This document shows, piece after piece, positions 20,345-34,459 of a stretch of DNA of 64,000 nucleotides; within the stretch, counting starts at the first letter, position 1, and each line of letters starts with the position of its first letter. The translations under genes were made by a program, and so were the position numbers. This stretch comes from Fagopyrum homotropicum (taxonomy: Eukaryota > Streptophyta > Magnoliopsida > Caryophyllales > Polygonaceae): positions 22,161,501 to 22,225,500 of the forward strand of contig BSWB01000001.1 of NCBI GenBank assembly GCA_033239125.1, written 5' to 3'. The notes under the pieces were generated by a model. That model saw only the letters and a list, made by a program, of their open reading frames with translations. It made no database searches and was not told where the DNA came from.

Positions 20345-22019
20345 ACGCTCCCGAGTTTGGTCAAGCTAATGACCTTAAAGAAGCGCTTGGTGGGAGGCAA
20401 CCCATTGGTAACATTTTTCCCTTTTCATTTTTACTTAGATTTTTCTGTTTTTGTGTGCTTTGTGTGTGTTTTGTATACTTTCGTGTGTGCTAGAAGCATT
20501 AGTGGCATTGGAAGCCTTTCTTGACATGTGAATGATGGTGATGAACCCCTCACCAATTAATGGGTGGAGCGGACGCGGGATTTGGACGGCTAGCGGTGCC
20601 TAGCGCGGATCCCGAGGCTTTAAAGGATGTTTGAGAGCTCTCTACCATGGTTGATAGGATCATCCAACATCAAGTCACTTGAGAATTCCCAAATACCATA
20701 GCAAACGCTTTTACATTGTGAGAACCTTCTTTCACTCTCTTTACTTGAATACCACATTGGGGACAATGTGTTTCTAAGTATGGGGTGGGGTTTGCATGAT
20801 CCTTTGCATAATGAGCATCTAGGATAGGTTAATATTTTGCACATGTCTTGCATTGTACAAATTTAAAACGAAAATCCCATAAAAATCAGAAAATTTAAAA
20901 ATTTTTTGTGCTTTCTAGGCTTGGATATGATCCTAATGATGAAACTTGTCTTGTGATTGGCTATGAATGGCCTTATGTGTTGGATTAATAATGCATATGT
21001 GGACTTGAACTACTTCTCTTGAATTTCATGAATGACTTGAGATCATGATGATTGCCTAGAATGGATTGAGTATTGAAAGTCGAAATTACACGATAGTTCT
21101 TGCATACCATCTAGGAATGAATAAGGCATTTCATCTTTCTCTACTTCTCATCTTGATCATGATTGCTTGAGCACCTCAATTGATATAAATTCAACCTTCT
21201 TTAAACCCATCCGGGAATAGGATCATGCTAGTGTGTTTGAATGTGTAAAAGCAAGTGCGGGGTGAAGATGTAATGAAAAGAATGTCGTGAAATGAATGCT
21301 GAAATTATTGTGAAAGTGTAGCCAAAATAGGTTTGGGGGCGTTGGTTTAAATGATAAGTAACTCGGTACACTTCACATAATCGGGTGTTGGTGCCTTGCC
21401 AAAGTCAAATAAACTAATAGCCCTAACGAGCTTTGGTATGTGTGCCCGGTGTGGATGCACCTCGAAAACGAGAAAAAGCCCGAGGATGGCTAATCACCGA
21501 GGTTTCGGCTATTGTACACCAATGCCATTGTCTCAAAAATGATTCAAAGAAAAAGAAAAAGAAAGCAAGATAGGGAAAAATATACACTTGGAGGAAGTTG
21601 ATCGAGGACAAGGAAGTGAAGTTAGTTCCATTCCCGGATTAGCATCACATACCTAGAAAATTCCCCTCCCCAATTGAAACGTTTCTTAGCCTTTTATGTC
21701 ACAAGCCCTTATGACCTACTTGCATGTTTGTAAGACTTAGTAATCTAGATTGGATGGACTCTTGATCTTCTTGACATCTTCGTCCTCCCATCTCATGCAT
21801 GCTTTTGAGTTAAGTACAATTGTCTTTCCATGCCCTTATTGTTTGATACATAATTGCTTATCAAATTGCCATTGATCATGACTATGAAGGTGATCCAATA
21901 GTAGAAGCACAAAACCCAAAAATATTTTTGCACTTTTCTGCATACATAAATCATGTCATCTCTTAGTCTATAGTTGGGAATTTGCTCGGGGACGAGCAAA
22001 CCTTAAGTATGGGGTATTT
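20345..22019 (+). other. Unit 2 3' noncoding tail
   Basis: Same layout as 8881-10555, with the pre-PPT hairpin at 21981-22000 and the PPT at 22005-22019. It shares with unit 3 the variants AAATTTTTTGTGC (near 20900) and CTTGGAGG (near 21588), which differ from unit 1. No gene seen. Confidence 0.85.
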
Positions 22020-22995
22020 TGATAACACGATTTATAGCATAGTTTTAGGGTAACTTTTAGATAGAATTCCCGCTCAATCATGCATGATCTAGCACTAGTC
22101 CAATACGTTTTGCACTTAAAACATGTATTTTGTCGAAATAGACGTCTACACGGACTTGTGTGCGTTTTGTAGGTATTTCGGGAAGTTTAGAGCTAAAACG
22201 ATGCGTCAAGGGATCGTTCATTTAGATGACACATCCTCCGACTCATTATAACATACAAACAAAGAGCTAGGAGGACTCATGGAACCTTGCCAACTCTAGT
22301 CATGCACCAAACCACAGCTCAATGATCCAAGGCGAACTTTCTGCATAGAATCACGGGTTCCTGAAGAACCACGGCCGTGGAAATGACCGTGGATTTTGCC
22401 AGATTCTCGTGACAGCTGTGCCACGACTCTCATGGCCAGCTCATGAAGAATTTGTTATAAAAGTGGTCCAAAGATGGGTTGTTTGGGGGCAGCTGGGGGA
22501 TGGAGTAGTTGGAGAGAGCTCACACATTATCCATTCCTGGAACAAAATATATTCCAAGAAGAAGAAGGATTTTTCTAGGAAGGAAAGTGCAAGAAGAAGA
22601 AGGAAGGAGCCATTGAAGAAGAGAAGAGAAGACACACTTAGTTCTTGTAATTCGGGTTTATTGCTAGGGATTTATGAACTCTTGAACCTTCTTTTAGAAG
22701 GATTGTAAGTCGTTCTAATTTCATCTTCAGATTTGGATTGTATTTGAAGTTCATTTGTTCATCTTCTTTCTTTCATTTTCTTGCAATGGAGTTTGTGATT
22801 CTATATTTGTTTGCTTTGATTCCCATTATGAATGTTGTAGGCTAATTTGATGTGATTCTAGGGTAAAGAAAGAATGGTTATGGCTAGATCTATGATAGGA
22901 CGGACTTAGATTTACTTTTGGATGATTTTAGTTCATGAACGTAGCTGCTGTTAGAAATCACGGGTAGTTCTTGAAGAACCACGGTCGTGGTTTCT
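22020..22995 (+). repeat. Array A LTR 4 (truncated)
   Basis: Same 976-bp truncation and TTTCT junction as LTR 2, with the AAAGAATGG marker near 22868. Confidence 0.93.
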
Positions 22996-24097
22996 AGGCT
23001 TGGATATGATCCTAATGATGAAACTTGTCTTGTGATTGGCTATGAATGGCCTTATGTGTTGGATTAATAATGCATATGTGGACTTGAACTACTTCTCTTG
23101 AATTCCATGAATGACTTGAGATCATGATGATTGCCTAGAATGGATTGAGTATTGAAAGTCGAAATTACACGATAGTTCTTGCATACCATCTAGGAATGAA
23201 TAAGGCATTTCATCTTTCTCTACTTCTCATCTTGATCATGATTGCTTGAGCACCTCAATTGATATAAATTCAACCTTCTTTAAACCCATCCGGGAATAGG
23301 AGCATGCTAGTGTGTTTGAATGTGTAAAAGCAAGTGCGGGGTGAAGATGTAATGAAAAGAATGTCGTGAAATGAATGCTGAAATTATTGTGAAAGTGTAG
23401 CCAAAATAGGTTTGGGGGCGTTGGTTTAAATGATAAGTAACTCGGTACACTTCACATAATCGGGTGTTGGTGCCTTGCAAAGTCAAATAAAGTAATAGCC
23501 CTAACGAGCTTTGGTATGTGTGCCCGGTGTGGATGCACCTCGAAAACGAGAAAAAGCCCGAGGATGGCTAATCACCGAGGTTTCGGCTATTGTACACCAA
23601 TGCCATTGTCTCAAAAATGATTCAAAGAAAAAGAAAAAGAAAGCAAGATAGGGAAAAATATACACTTGGGGGAAGTTGATCAAGGACAAGGAAGTGAAGT
23701 TAGTTCCATTCCCGGATTAGCATCACATACCTAGAAAATTCCCCTCCCCAATTGAAACGTTTCTTAGCCTTTTATGTCACAAGCCCTTATGACCTACTTG
23801 CATGTTTGTAAGACTTAGTAATCTAGATTGGATGGACTCTTGATCTTCTTGACATCTTCGTCCTCCCATCTCATGCATGCTTTTGAGTTAAGTACAATTG
23901 TCTTTCCATGCCCTTATTGTTTGATACATAATTGCTTATCAAATTGCCATTGATCATGACTATGAAGGTGATCCAATAGTAGAAGCACAAAACCCAAAAA
24001 GATTTTTGCACTTTTCTGCATACATAAATCATGTCATCTCTTAGTCTATAGTTGGGAATTTGCTCGGGGACGAGCAAACCTTAAGTATGGGGTATTT
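22996..24097 (+). repeat. Duplicated 3' tail, unit 2
   Basis: Second copy of the last 1.1 kb of the tail with the same private variants as 11532-12634. One C is missing in CTTGCAAAG (near 23475). Confidence 0.93.
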
Positions 24098-25922
24098 TGA
24101 TAACACGATTTATAGCATAGTTTTAGGGTAACTTTTAGATAGAATTCCCGCTCAATCATGCATGATCTAGCACTAGTCCAATACGTTTTGCACTTAAAAC
24201 ATGTATTTTGTCGAAATAGACGTCTACACGGACTTGTGTGCGTTTTGTAGGTATTTCGGGAAGTTTAGAGCTAAAACGATGCGTCAAGGGATCGTTCATT
24301 TAGATGACACATCCTCCGACTCATTATAACATACAAACAAAGAGCTAGGAGGACTCATGGAACCTTGCCAAATCTAGTCATGCACCAAACCACAGCTCAA
24401 TGATCCAAGGCGAACTTTCTGCATAGAATCACGGGTTCCTGAAGAACCACGCCCGTGGAAATGACCGTGGATTTTGCCAGATTCTCGTGACAGCTGTGCC
24501 ACGACTCTCATGGCCAGCTCATGAAGAATTTGTTATAAAAGTGGTCCAAAGATGGGTTGTTTGGGGGCAGCTGGGGGATGGAGTAGTTGGAGAGAGCTCA
24601 CACATTATCCATTCCTGGAACAAAATATATTCCAAGAAGAAGAAGGATTTTTCTAGGAAGGAAAGTGCAAGAAGAAGAAGGAAGGAGCCATTGAAGAAGA
24701 GAAGAGAAGACACACTTAGTTCTTGTAATTCGGGTTTATTGCTAGGGATTTATGAACTCTTGAACCTTCTTTTAGAAGGATTGTAAGTCGTTCTAATTTC
24801 ATCTTCAGATTTGGATTGTATTTGAAGTTCATTTGTTCATCTTCTTTCTTTCATTTTCTTGCAATGGAGTTTGTGATTCTATATTTGTTTGCTTTGATTC
24901 CCATTATGAATGTTGTAGGCTAATTTGATGTGATTCTAGGGTAAAGAAAGGATGGTTATGGCTAGATCTATGATAGGACGGACTTAGATTTACTTTTGGA
25001 TGATTTTAGTTCATGAACGTAGCTGCTGTTAGAAATCACGGGTAGTTCTTGAAGAACCACGGTCGTGGTTTCTGAAGAACAAACCGTGATTTTTCCTGGT
25101 TCGAAGGATCTTACCTTAGATTCATAAAATTGTTGAAACCCTAAGTTTTTGCTGAGTTTAACCTACTCTAGGGTATCCTAGTGTAGTGACTAAGTGTTAG
25201 GATAGACTTACCCGGTAATCCTTTCCCTTAGAATCTAAAATAGCGAAATCTTAGGTAGTGGTGAACCTAACAAGTCGCCATTGGATTAGATGTGCTAGGA
25301 ATGTTGATTTAAGACTTCCCTCTCCAAGACTTACCCGGTAAGGATAGGTTAGATCCCTAATTGACAATCCCGGTTTGTGAGAAAATTCCTAACCTTAGGT
25401 TCTTAGAGACTTACCCGGTAATAAGACCTTAGGTGTGGATTAGTTGGATCATGAGACTTACCCGGTAATTGCTCCCAATTTAGAAACACCTAATCCCAAC
25501 ATATCAAAATCAATCCAAAGTATGAATAGATAACTTGAGTTCTATGCCATAACCGGAATTTCCGACCCCTAGAATCCGTCTCTCTTTTTCCTTGATCAAT
25601 ATCTCGTTTGATTCGTTTATTTGTGCTGATTTTTGGTTTAGTTTGATTTATTGCTTTGCATGAGTTATGATCCTTGGTGTGATCACTTGAAACCAACAAA
25701 AACAATTGAGATTTTCTTCCTTTGTTTCTCTCTCTTCTAACCTTAGGTCTTCACTAAATTTAATCACAAAACCGAATCAATTTCACCTTAGTCTTTGCGT
25801 TCGACCTCGGAGTACTATCCATACTACAAACGTCCCGTACACTGCGGGTGCGCTAGAAGTTAGGATAGTTAGAACGAGTATAAATTTAAGGCTTATTGCG
25901 TGCATACTCTTTTAGCGTAACA
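24098..25922 (+). repeat. Array A LTR 5 (full, 5' LTR of unit 3)
   Basis: 1825 bp. It matches LTR 7 at the diagnostic sites (CGCCCG, GGTTCGAAGG, GATAACTTGAG) and has a private AGGATAGACTT in place of AGGAGAGACTT. Confidence 0.95.
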
Positions 25923-25928
25923 AGTTTT

Positions 25929-25946
25929 TGGCGCCGTTGCCGGGGA
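25929..25946 (+). other. Primer-binding site, unit 3 (tRNA-Asp)
   Basis: Identical to the unit 1 site. Confidence 0.9.
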
Positions 25947-26063
25947 CTAGGTCTAGATTGAGTCTATTTTGTGATTGTTTCTAGTGTAGATCTTTCTTGT
26001 CACTTTTGATCTCTCTTTGGTTTGTGTCTTTGCTTTTCAGGACATCTATTACTCTTTAGGTGT

Positions 26064-29000
26064 ATGCGAGGATCTCGTGGCAAGGATTTAGCTCCATTCG
26101 ATCCCGAACCGGAGAAAACCCTTCGATCTAGATCTAAGAACATCCGAAAAGAGAAAGAGATGGCCGGTAGAAATCTTCAAGCTGAATTGGATGAAGCCTT
26201 AGAGCAAATAAGGCTAAGAGATGAGCTCTTGGAGGAAGAAAGGAGACTTGCCAATGAGAGGCAAGAGGAAACTAGGAGGGAGATTGAGGAGATTAGGCAA
26301 GCCCTTGTACAAGGGGAGCTTAATCGCCGACAACCTCCACCTCCTCCACCATAACCGCAGCCGGCGGCCAATGTTAGGGTCGTTCCTATTGCTATTGAGG
26401 AGCCACAAACCCTAGGGAGGCGTATGGATCCGGCGCAAAGAGCACACCGACCGGGTGTGAACCTAGGAGATCCCGCTACCCACAACTATGAACTCCGCCC
26501 TCAAGTTCTTCAAATGATCCGGCATAATCAATTTGGAGGGTTGGAAGGAGAGTCTCCTCACCAACATTTGATGAACTATGAGATTTTGATGGAGACTCTT
26601 AGACCGCCAAGATTGGAGAGCAACAACCATAAGCTAAGGGCCTTTTCCTTTTCTCTTAAGGACAAAGCCTTGGCTTGGTATCAATCTATTCCACAAGGGC
26701 GAGTTGGTACTTGGGAGGAGATGACAACCGAGTTCTTAACCAAGTTCTTCCCACCATCCAAGACCACCGAATTAAGGGGAAAGATCAATGCCTTTGTGAT
26801 GAGGGATAGAGAAAGTTTGTTCAAGTCTTGGGAGAGATTCAAAGACCTTCTCCTAGATTGCCCACACCATGGTATACCGAAGATTGAGCTATTGGAGATC
26901 TACTTCAAGGGGCTTGATGAAGATAGCCAATTCAAGCTTCAATCTCTTTCCGGTGGGACATTTATGGAGAAACATGTAGATGATGCTTGGGAGTTTGTGG
27001 AGAAGCAAGCTCTAGTGATTGAAAAGTACTCTCATAGGAAGAACGAAGGAAGAAAGGCGGGAGCATATGAGGTGAGTGAGGTCACCATGAGCAATTTCAA
27101 GCTTGACGCCATCAACAACGAGTTGAAGTCCTTGAGAGAATTGTGTACTACCACCTTAAAGAGCCAAGCAACTCCTCAAGCGCCTCCACAAGCCAATTTG
27201 TCTTCCAAGGAGGAAGATGTGAATTATATGGGAAGGGGCAATTTCAGCAATTACCAAGGCCCAAGAAATTTCAACAACAACCGGCAATTCAACAATTACC
27301 GGCCAAACCACAACCATCCCGGATTTTCTTACTCTAACCCGGATGGAGCCTTGAACCCTCCCGTTTCCACAAGTACAACTCCATCACAAAGAGCTTCACA
27401 AGAACCTCCACCCGGTTTTTCTCAACCTACCAAGGATAGAACCGAAGTCATGTTTGAGCAATTGCTAGGAAGATTGAATGGACTTGAGAGCACCGTGACT
27501 TCAATCTCTAAGGCTCAAAAGGTCTTGGAAGCACAAGTCTTTCAAAAGGCGGGTGAAGCGCAGAGAGATCCGGGGAAGCTTCCCGGAAGAACCGAAGACA
27601 ACCCAAGAGGCCAAGTGTTGGCCATCACAACAAGGAGTGGGTTGAGCATGAAGGATCCTTTGCCCAAGGACCAAACTAAAGGAAAGCAAGTAGTGGTAGA
27701 AGAGGGAAGAAAGCAAGATGATGGAGGAGAAATCAAGGATGTAGAGCCAACTTATGTGGCACCGCCTCCATACAAGTCGCCACTACCTTTCCCACAATCA
27801 AGAGCGAGAGCTCGTTTGGACAATCACTTTGGTAAGTTCCTTGAACTAATGTCCAAGTTGCATATTAACATTCCGTTTATGGATGCCATCTTAGGAATGC
27901 CGGCATATGGGAAGTTTTTGAAGGAAATACTCTCCAACAAAAGGAAGCTAGAGGAGTATGGGGAGATAAGGATGACCAAGAGATCCTCGGAGTTGATCCA
28001 AACGATGAAGGAGGAAATGCCTCCCAAGCTAAGAGATCCGGGCTCTTTTTGCGTTCCAATTGGAGTAGGAGACGTGAAGTACGAGGCCCTTTGTGATCTT
28101 GGGGCAAGTGTAAGCATCATACCGCTTGCACTTAGCAACAAGGTCGGGCTAGGAGAGCCGAAGCCGGTCAAAATGACCCTCTATATGGCGGACCGCTCTA
28201 TTACTCATCCGGTTGGGATTCTAGAGGACATTCCGGTGCAATTGGGAGGATTCTATGTACCCATCGACTTTGTAGTGTTGGACATTCCGGCGGATTATCC
28301 GGTTCCTATCATTCTAGGAAGGCCCTTCCTAGCCACTTCCGGATGCTTGGTGGATTGCAAGAACGGGACTCTCTCCTTCAACATTGGAGAGGAGAACATC
28401 AAGTTCAAGCTGTCCACAATGATGAAAGGGCCAACCCTTGATGAAGATATCTTCAACATTGTCGAGCAAGAAGAATCTAGAGAAGTTGTAAGCTCGATCT
28501 TGATCAAGGACCCCTTGGAGAAGTTTCTTACCTTGAGTATGATGGAGGAGGACATTGAGGAGGAATGCAATGAAGAGATCAAGGCCTTGGAGGCTTTGGA
28601 AGAGGAGCCGAGAGTTGGATTTGGGAGCCATGAAGAAATTGTGAACAGCTGCAAATTCCACGGTCGAGATTTAGGTTCCACGGCCGTCAAACTCTCTGGA
28701 CAACTCCGAGAAGCAAGCTTGGCAAGAACCACGGCCGTGGAAGATGAACAAGCCGTGTTTCCAACCGTGGTTTCTCCTGAATCAACTTTTGATGGTGATC
28801 AAGCTTTTAGAAGCCAAGGAGAGTCTTCTTTTGCCTTGGATTCATCTCATCCAATCTTATTTGGATCGTCTTCAACCGATAAAGGTCCTCCCTCGCTTGA
28901 ACTCAAACCCCTCCCCTCTCATTTAAAGTATGCATTCCTTGGTGATAATTCTACATATCCTGTGATTGTTAATGCATGCTTGAGTGATGATGAACTTGCT

Positions 29001-31808
29001 AAATTGCTGCATGAACTAAGATTGCATAGGAAAGCCATTGGATACACTATTGATGATTTGGTTGGCATTAAGCCATCTTTGTGCATGCATAAGATAATGA
29101 TGGAAGATAACCACAAACCCTCTATAGAACATCAAAGAAGATTGAATCCTATAATGAAAGAGGTGGTCAAAAAGGAAATCATTAAGTTACTAGATGCGGG
29201 GATTATCTACCCTATCTCGGATAGTAAGTGGGTTAGTCCCGTTCATGTAGTACCTAAGAAAGGTGGAATGACGGTAGTAACTAATGAGAATAATGAACTA
29301 ATACCAACTAGGACGGTCACGGGATGGAGGATGTGCATAGATTATAGGAAGTTAAACATGGCCTCCAGGAAAGATCATTTCCCTCTCCCCTTCATTGACC
29401 AAATGCTAGAAAGGTTAGCTCAACACTCTCATTTTTGCTATTTAGATGGATATAGTGGATTCTTTCAAATCCCTATCCACCCCGATGACCAAGAGAAAAC
29501 AACTTTTACATGTCCATGGGGTACCTTTGCATATAGGAGAATGCCATTTGGGTTGTGTAATGCACCCGCCACCTTTCAAAGGTGTATGATGGCCATCTTT
29601 TCGGAATACATAGAAAATATCATGGAAGTGTTCATGGATGATTTCTCTGTTTATGGTTCTTCTTTCGATGATTGCTTGGCTAATTTGTCATTAGTGTTGC
29701 AAAGATGTGAAGAGACAAATCTTGTCTTAAATTGGGAAAAATGCCACTTCATGGTAAGTGAAGGTATTGTGTTAGGACACTTGGTGTCTAACCGTGGCAT
29801 TGAGGTTGATAGGGCTAAGATTGAAACGATAGAGAAGTTGCCACCACCTACCTCGGTGAAGGGGGTAAGGAGTTTTTTAGGGCATGCCGGTTTCTACCGG
29901 AGGTTCATTCAAGATTTCTCTAAAATTTCTAAGCCTCTCACTAACCTACTAATGAAAGATGTTGATTTTGTCTTTTCCAAAGATTGTCTTGAAGCGTTTT
30001 GTAGGTTGAAGAACGCCTTGATCTCCGCACCTATCATGCAACCTCCGGATTGGAGTCTACCATTTGAGATCATGTGTGATGCAAGTGATGTGGCCGTTGG
30101 GGCCGTTTTGGGGCAAAGGAAAGAAGGGCGTACTCATGCTATTTACTATGCTAGCAAGACGCTAGATGATGCCCAACTCAATTATGCTACTACCGAGAAG
30201 GAGTTGTTAGCGGTGGTGTATGCATTTGAGAAATTCCGCTCATACCTTGTTGGAGCGAAGGTCATAGTTTATACTGATCATGCGGCGATCCGTTATCTAC
30301 TTACAAAGAAGGATGCCAAACCAAGGTTGATTCGGTGGATCCTTCTTCTTCAAGAGTTTGATTTGGAGATACGAGGTAAGAAGGGATCCGAGAACTCCGT
30401 GGCGGATCACCTTAGTAGACTCCCACCATTGGAGCTTGGGAAAGACAACATCCCGATAGATGATTCATTCCGGGACGAACAATTGCAAATGATGGAAGAA
30501 TGCTTGTCCCACGTGGCTAGAGGAAGTGAGCCATGGTATGCCGACATTGTGAACTACTTGGTGTGTGAGGAAGTGCCTCCCGGATTAACATATGCACAAA
30601 GGAAAAAGTTCTTCAACGATGTAAGGCATTACTATTGGAGTGAGCCTCTTCTATTCAAGAGAGGCCCGGATGGGGTGCTTAGGAGATGCATACCGGAAGA
30701 TGAAGTGGAAAGTGTGATCCGGCATTGTCACTCCTTACCATGTGGAGGCCATGCTAGCTCACACAAAACGTGTGTCAAGGTATTGCAATCCGGTTTTTAT
30801 TGGCCTAACTTGTTTAGAGATGTGCAAGGTTTTGTAGCGGCATGTGATGCTTGCCAAAGGACGGGAAATATTTCAAGAAGGAATGAAATGCCCTTGAATA
30901 ACATCCAAGAAGTCGAGATTTTTGATGTGTGGGGTGTAGACTTCATGGGACCATTCCCTTCTTCATGTGGAAATCTCTACATCCTATTGGCGGTGGACTA
31001 TGTGTCAAGATGGGTAGAGGCCATCGCTTCTCCTACAAATGATGCCAAGGTGGTGGTGCGGTTCTTCAACCGAGTGATCTTCCCTAGGTTTGGAACACCA
31101 AGAGTGATCATTAGTGATGGAGGGAAGCACTTCACAAATAGGAATTTTGGAGCACTTTTGGCTAAGTATGGGGTGACTCATAAGGTGGCAACACCTTACC
31201 ACCCCCAAACTAGTGGTCAAGTGGAGATCTCCAACCGAGAGATAAAGGCCATCCTAGAGAAGACGGTGTCTAGAACAAGGAAAGATTGGGCTATGAAGCT
31301 CGATGACGCACTATGGGCATATAGAACCGCCTTCAAGACACCTATCGGTACCACTCCCTACAAGTTGGTCTATGGCAAGTCTTGCCATCTTCCGGTGGAA
31401 ATGGAGCATAGAGCTTATTGGGCCATTAAGTGGCTGAATTTTGATCTCAAGGAGGCGGGAGAGAAGAGATTGCTTGATATCAATGCCCTTGAGGAGCTCC
31501 GGTTGGAAGCCTATGAGAATGCCCGGATCTACAAGGAGAGAACCAAGAGATGGCATGACAAGAGGATTGTCCCAAAGGAGTTGAGTGAAGGAGATTTTGT
31601 CCTTCTCTTCAACTCGAGGCTAAGGCTCTTTCCCGGAAAGCTCAAGTCAAGATGGACCGGGCCATATGTGGTGAAGAAGATCTTTCCCCATGGAGCTATT
31701 GAAATAGGAGGGGAGCATTGTGGAAATTTCAAGGTGAATGGGCATCGCTTGAAGAAGTATATTCCGGGAGCTCCGGTAGACATGATTGCCCCGCTTCACC
31801 TCGAATAG
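26064..31808 (+). pseudogene. gag-pol: Unit 3 gag-pol polyprotein with one nonsense codon
   Basis: The frame runs from gag through protease (DLGAS), RT (FMDD), RNase H and integrase (D,D35E) in one piece, because the base missing in units 1 and 2 is present here (ATTGAATCC near 29141-29149). This gives the expected single-polyprotein layout of about 1914 codons. A TAA at 26352-26354 interrupts the frame at codon 97, in the proline run, where units 1 and 2 have CAA. Downstream the frame stays open to the normal stop, with an internal ATG at 26424. The lesion removes the normal N-terminal gag product unless the stop is read through. Confidence 0.92.
26352..26354 (+). other. Nonsense codon in unit 3 gag (CAA to TAA)
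   Basis: A single C-to-T change relative to units 1 and 2 creates TAA inside the proline-rich segment. It is the only in-frame stop I see in this unit. Confidence 0.92.
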
Positions 31809-33483
31809 ACGCTCCCGAGTTTGGTCAAGCTAATGACCTTAAAGAAGCGCTTGGTGGGAGGCAACCCATTGGTAACATTTTTCCCTTTTCATTTTTACTT
31901 AGATTTTTCTGTTTTTGTGTGCTTTGTGTGTGTTTTGTATACTTTCGTGTGTGCTAGAAGCATTAGTGGCATTGGAAGCCTTTCTTGACATGTGAATGAT
32001 GGTGATGAACCCCTCACCAATTAATGGGTGGAGCGGACGCGGGATTTGGACGGCTAGCGGTGCCTAGCGCGGATCCCGAGGCTTTAAAGGATGTTTGAGA
32101 GCTCTCTACCATGGTTGATAGGATCATCCAACATCAAGTCACTTGAGAATTCCCAAATACCATAGCAAACGCTTTTACATTGTGAGAACCTTCTTTCACT
32201 CTCTTTACTTGAATACCACATTGGGGACAATGTGTTTCTAAGTATGGGGTGGGGTTTGCATGATCCTTTGCATAATGAGCATCTAGGATAGGTTAATATT
32301 TTGCACATGTCTTGCATTGTACAAATTTAAAACGAAAATCCCATAAAAATCAGAAAATTTAAAAATTTTTTGTGCTTTCTAGGCTTGGATATGATCCTAA
32401 TGATGAAACTTGTCTTGTGATTGGCTATGAATGGCCTTATGTGTTGGATTAATAATGCATATGTGGACTTGAACTACTTCTCTTGAATTTCATGAATGAC
32501 TTGAGATCATGATGATTGCCTAGAATGGATTGAGTATTGAAAGTCGAAATTACACGATAGTTCTTGCATACCATCTAGGAATGAATAAGGCATTTCATCT
32601 TTCTCTACTTCTCATCTTGATCATGATTGCTTGAGCACCTCAATTGATATAAATTCAACCTTCTTTAAACCCATCCGGGAATAGGATCATGCTAGTGTGT
32701 TTGAATGTGTAAAAGCAAGTGCGGGGTGAAGATGTAATGAAAAGAATGTCGTGAAATGAATGCTGAAATTATTGTGAAAGTGTAGCCAAAATAGGTTTGG
32801 GGGCGTTGGTTTAAATGATAAGTAACTCGGTACACTTCACATAATCGGGTGTTGGTGCCTTGCCAAAGTCAAATAAACTAATAGCCCTAACGAGCTTTGG
32901 TATGTGTGCCCGGTGTGGATGCACCTCGAAAACGAGAAAAAGCCCGAGGATGGCTAATCACCGAGGTTTCGGCTATTGTACACCAATGCCATTGTCTCAA
33001 AAATGATTCAAAGAAAAAGAAAAAGAAAGCAAGATAGGGAAAAATATACACTTGGAGGAAGTTGATCGAGGACAAGGAAGTGAAGTTAGTTCCATTCCCG
33101 GATTAGCATCACATACCTAGAAAATTCCCCTCCCCAATTGAAACGTTTCTTAGCCTTTTATGTCACAAGCCCTTATGACCTACTTGCATGTTTGTAAGAC
33201 TTAGTAATCTAGATTGGATGGACTCTTGATCTTCTTGACATCTTCGTCCTCCCATCTCATGCATGCTTTTGAGTTAAGTACAATTGTCTTTCCATGCCCT
33301 TATTGTTTGATACATAATTGCTTATCAAATTGCCATTGATCATGACTATGAAGGTGATCCAATAGTAGAAGCACAAAACCCAAAAATATTTTTGCACTTT
33401 TCTGCATACATAAATCATGTCATCTCTTAGTCTATAGTTGGGAATTTGCTCGGGGACGAGCAAACCTTAAGTATGGGGTATTT
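31809..33483 (+). other. Unit 3 3' noncoding tail
   Basis: Same layout as 8881-10555, with the hairpin at 33445-33464 and the PPT at 33469-33483. Closer to unit 2 than to unit 1. No gene seen. Confidence 0.85.
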
Positions 33484-34459
33484 TGATAACACGATTTATA
33501 GCATAGTTTTAGGGTAACTTTTAGATAGAATTCCCGCTCAATCATGCATGATCTAGCACTAGTCCAATACGTTTTGCACTTAAAACATGTATTTTGTCGA
33601 AATAGACGTCTACACGGACTTGTGTGCGTTTTGTAGGTATTTCGGGAAGTTTAGAGCTAAAACGATGCGTCAAGGGATCGTTCATTTAGATGACACATCC
33701 TCCGACTCATTATAACATACAAACAAAGAGCTAGGAGGACTCATGGAACCTTGCCAACTCTAGTCATGCACCAAACCACAGCTCAATGATCCAAGGCGAA
33801 CTTTCTGCATAGAATCACGGGTTCCTGAAGAACCACGGCCGTGGAAATGACCGTGGATTTTGCCAGATTCTCGTGACAGCTGTGCCACGACTCTCATGGC
33901 CAGCTCATGAAGAATTTGTTATAAAAGTGGTCCAAAGATGGGTTGTTTGGGGGCAGCTGGGGGATGGAGTAGTTGGAGAGAGCTCACACATTATCCATTC
34001 CTGGAACAAAATATATTCCAAGAAGAAGAAGGATTTTTCTAGGAAGGAAAGTGCAAGAAGAAGAAGGAAGGAGCCATTGAAGAAGAGAAGAGAAGACACA
34101 CTTAGTTCTTGTAATTCGGGTTTATTGCTAGGGATTTATGAACTCTTGAACCTTCTTTTAGAAGGATTGTAAGTCGTTCTAATTTCATCTTCAGATTTGG
34201 ATTGTATTTGAAGTTCATTTGTTCATCTTCTTTCTTTCATTTTCTTGCAATGGAGTTTGTGATTCTATATTTGTTTGCTTTGATTCCCATTATGAATGTT
34301 GTAGGCTAATTTGATGTGATTCTAGGGTAAAGAAAGAATGGTTATGGCTAGATCTATGATAGGACGGACTTAGATTTACTTTTGGATGATTTTAGTTCAT
34401 GAACGTAGCTGCTGTTAGAAATCACGGGTAGTTCTTGAAGAACCACGGTCGTGGTTTCT
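33484..34459 (+). repeat. Array A LTR 6 (truncated)
   Basis: Same truncation and junction as LTRs 2 and 4. Confidence 0.93.
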
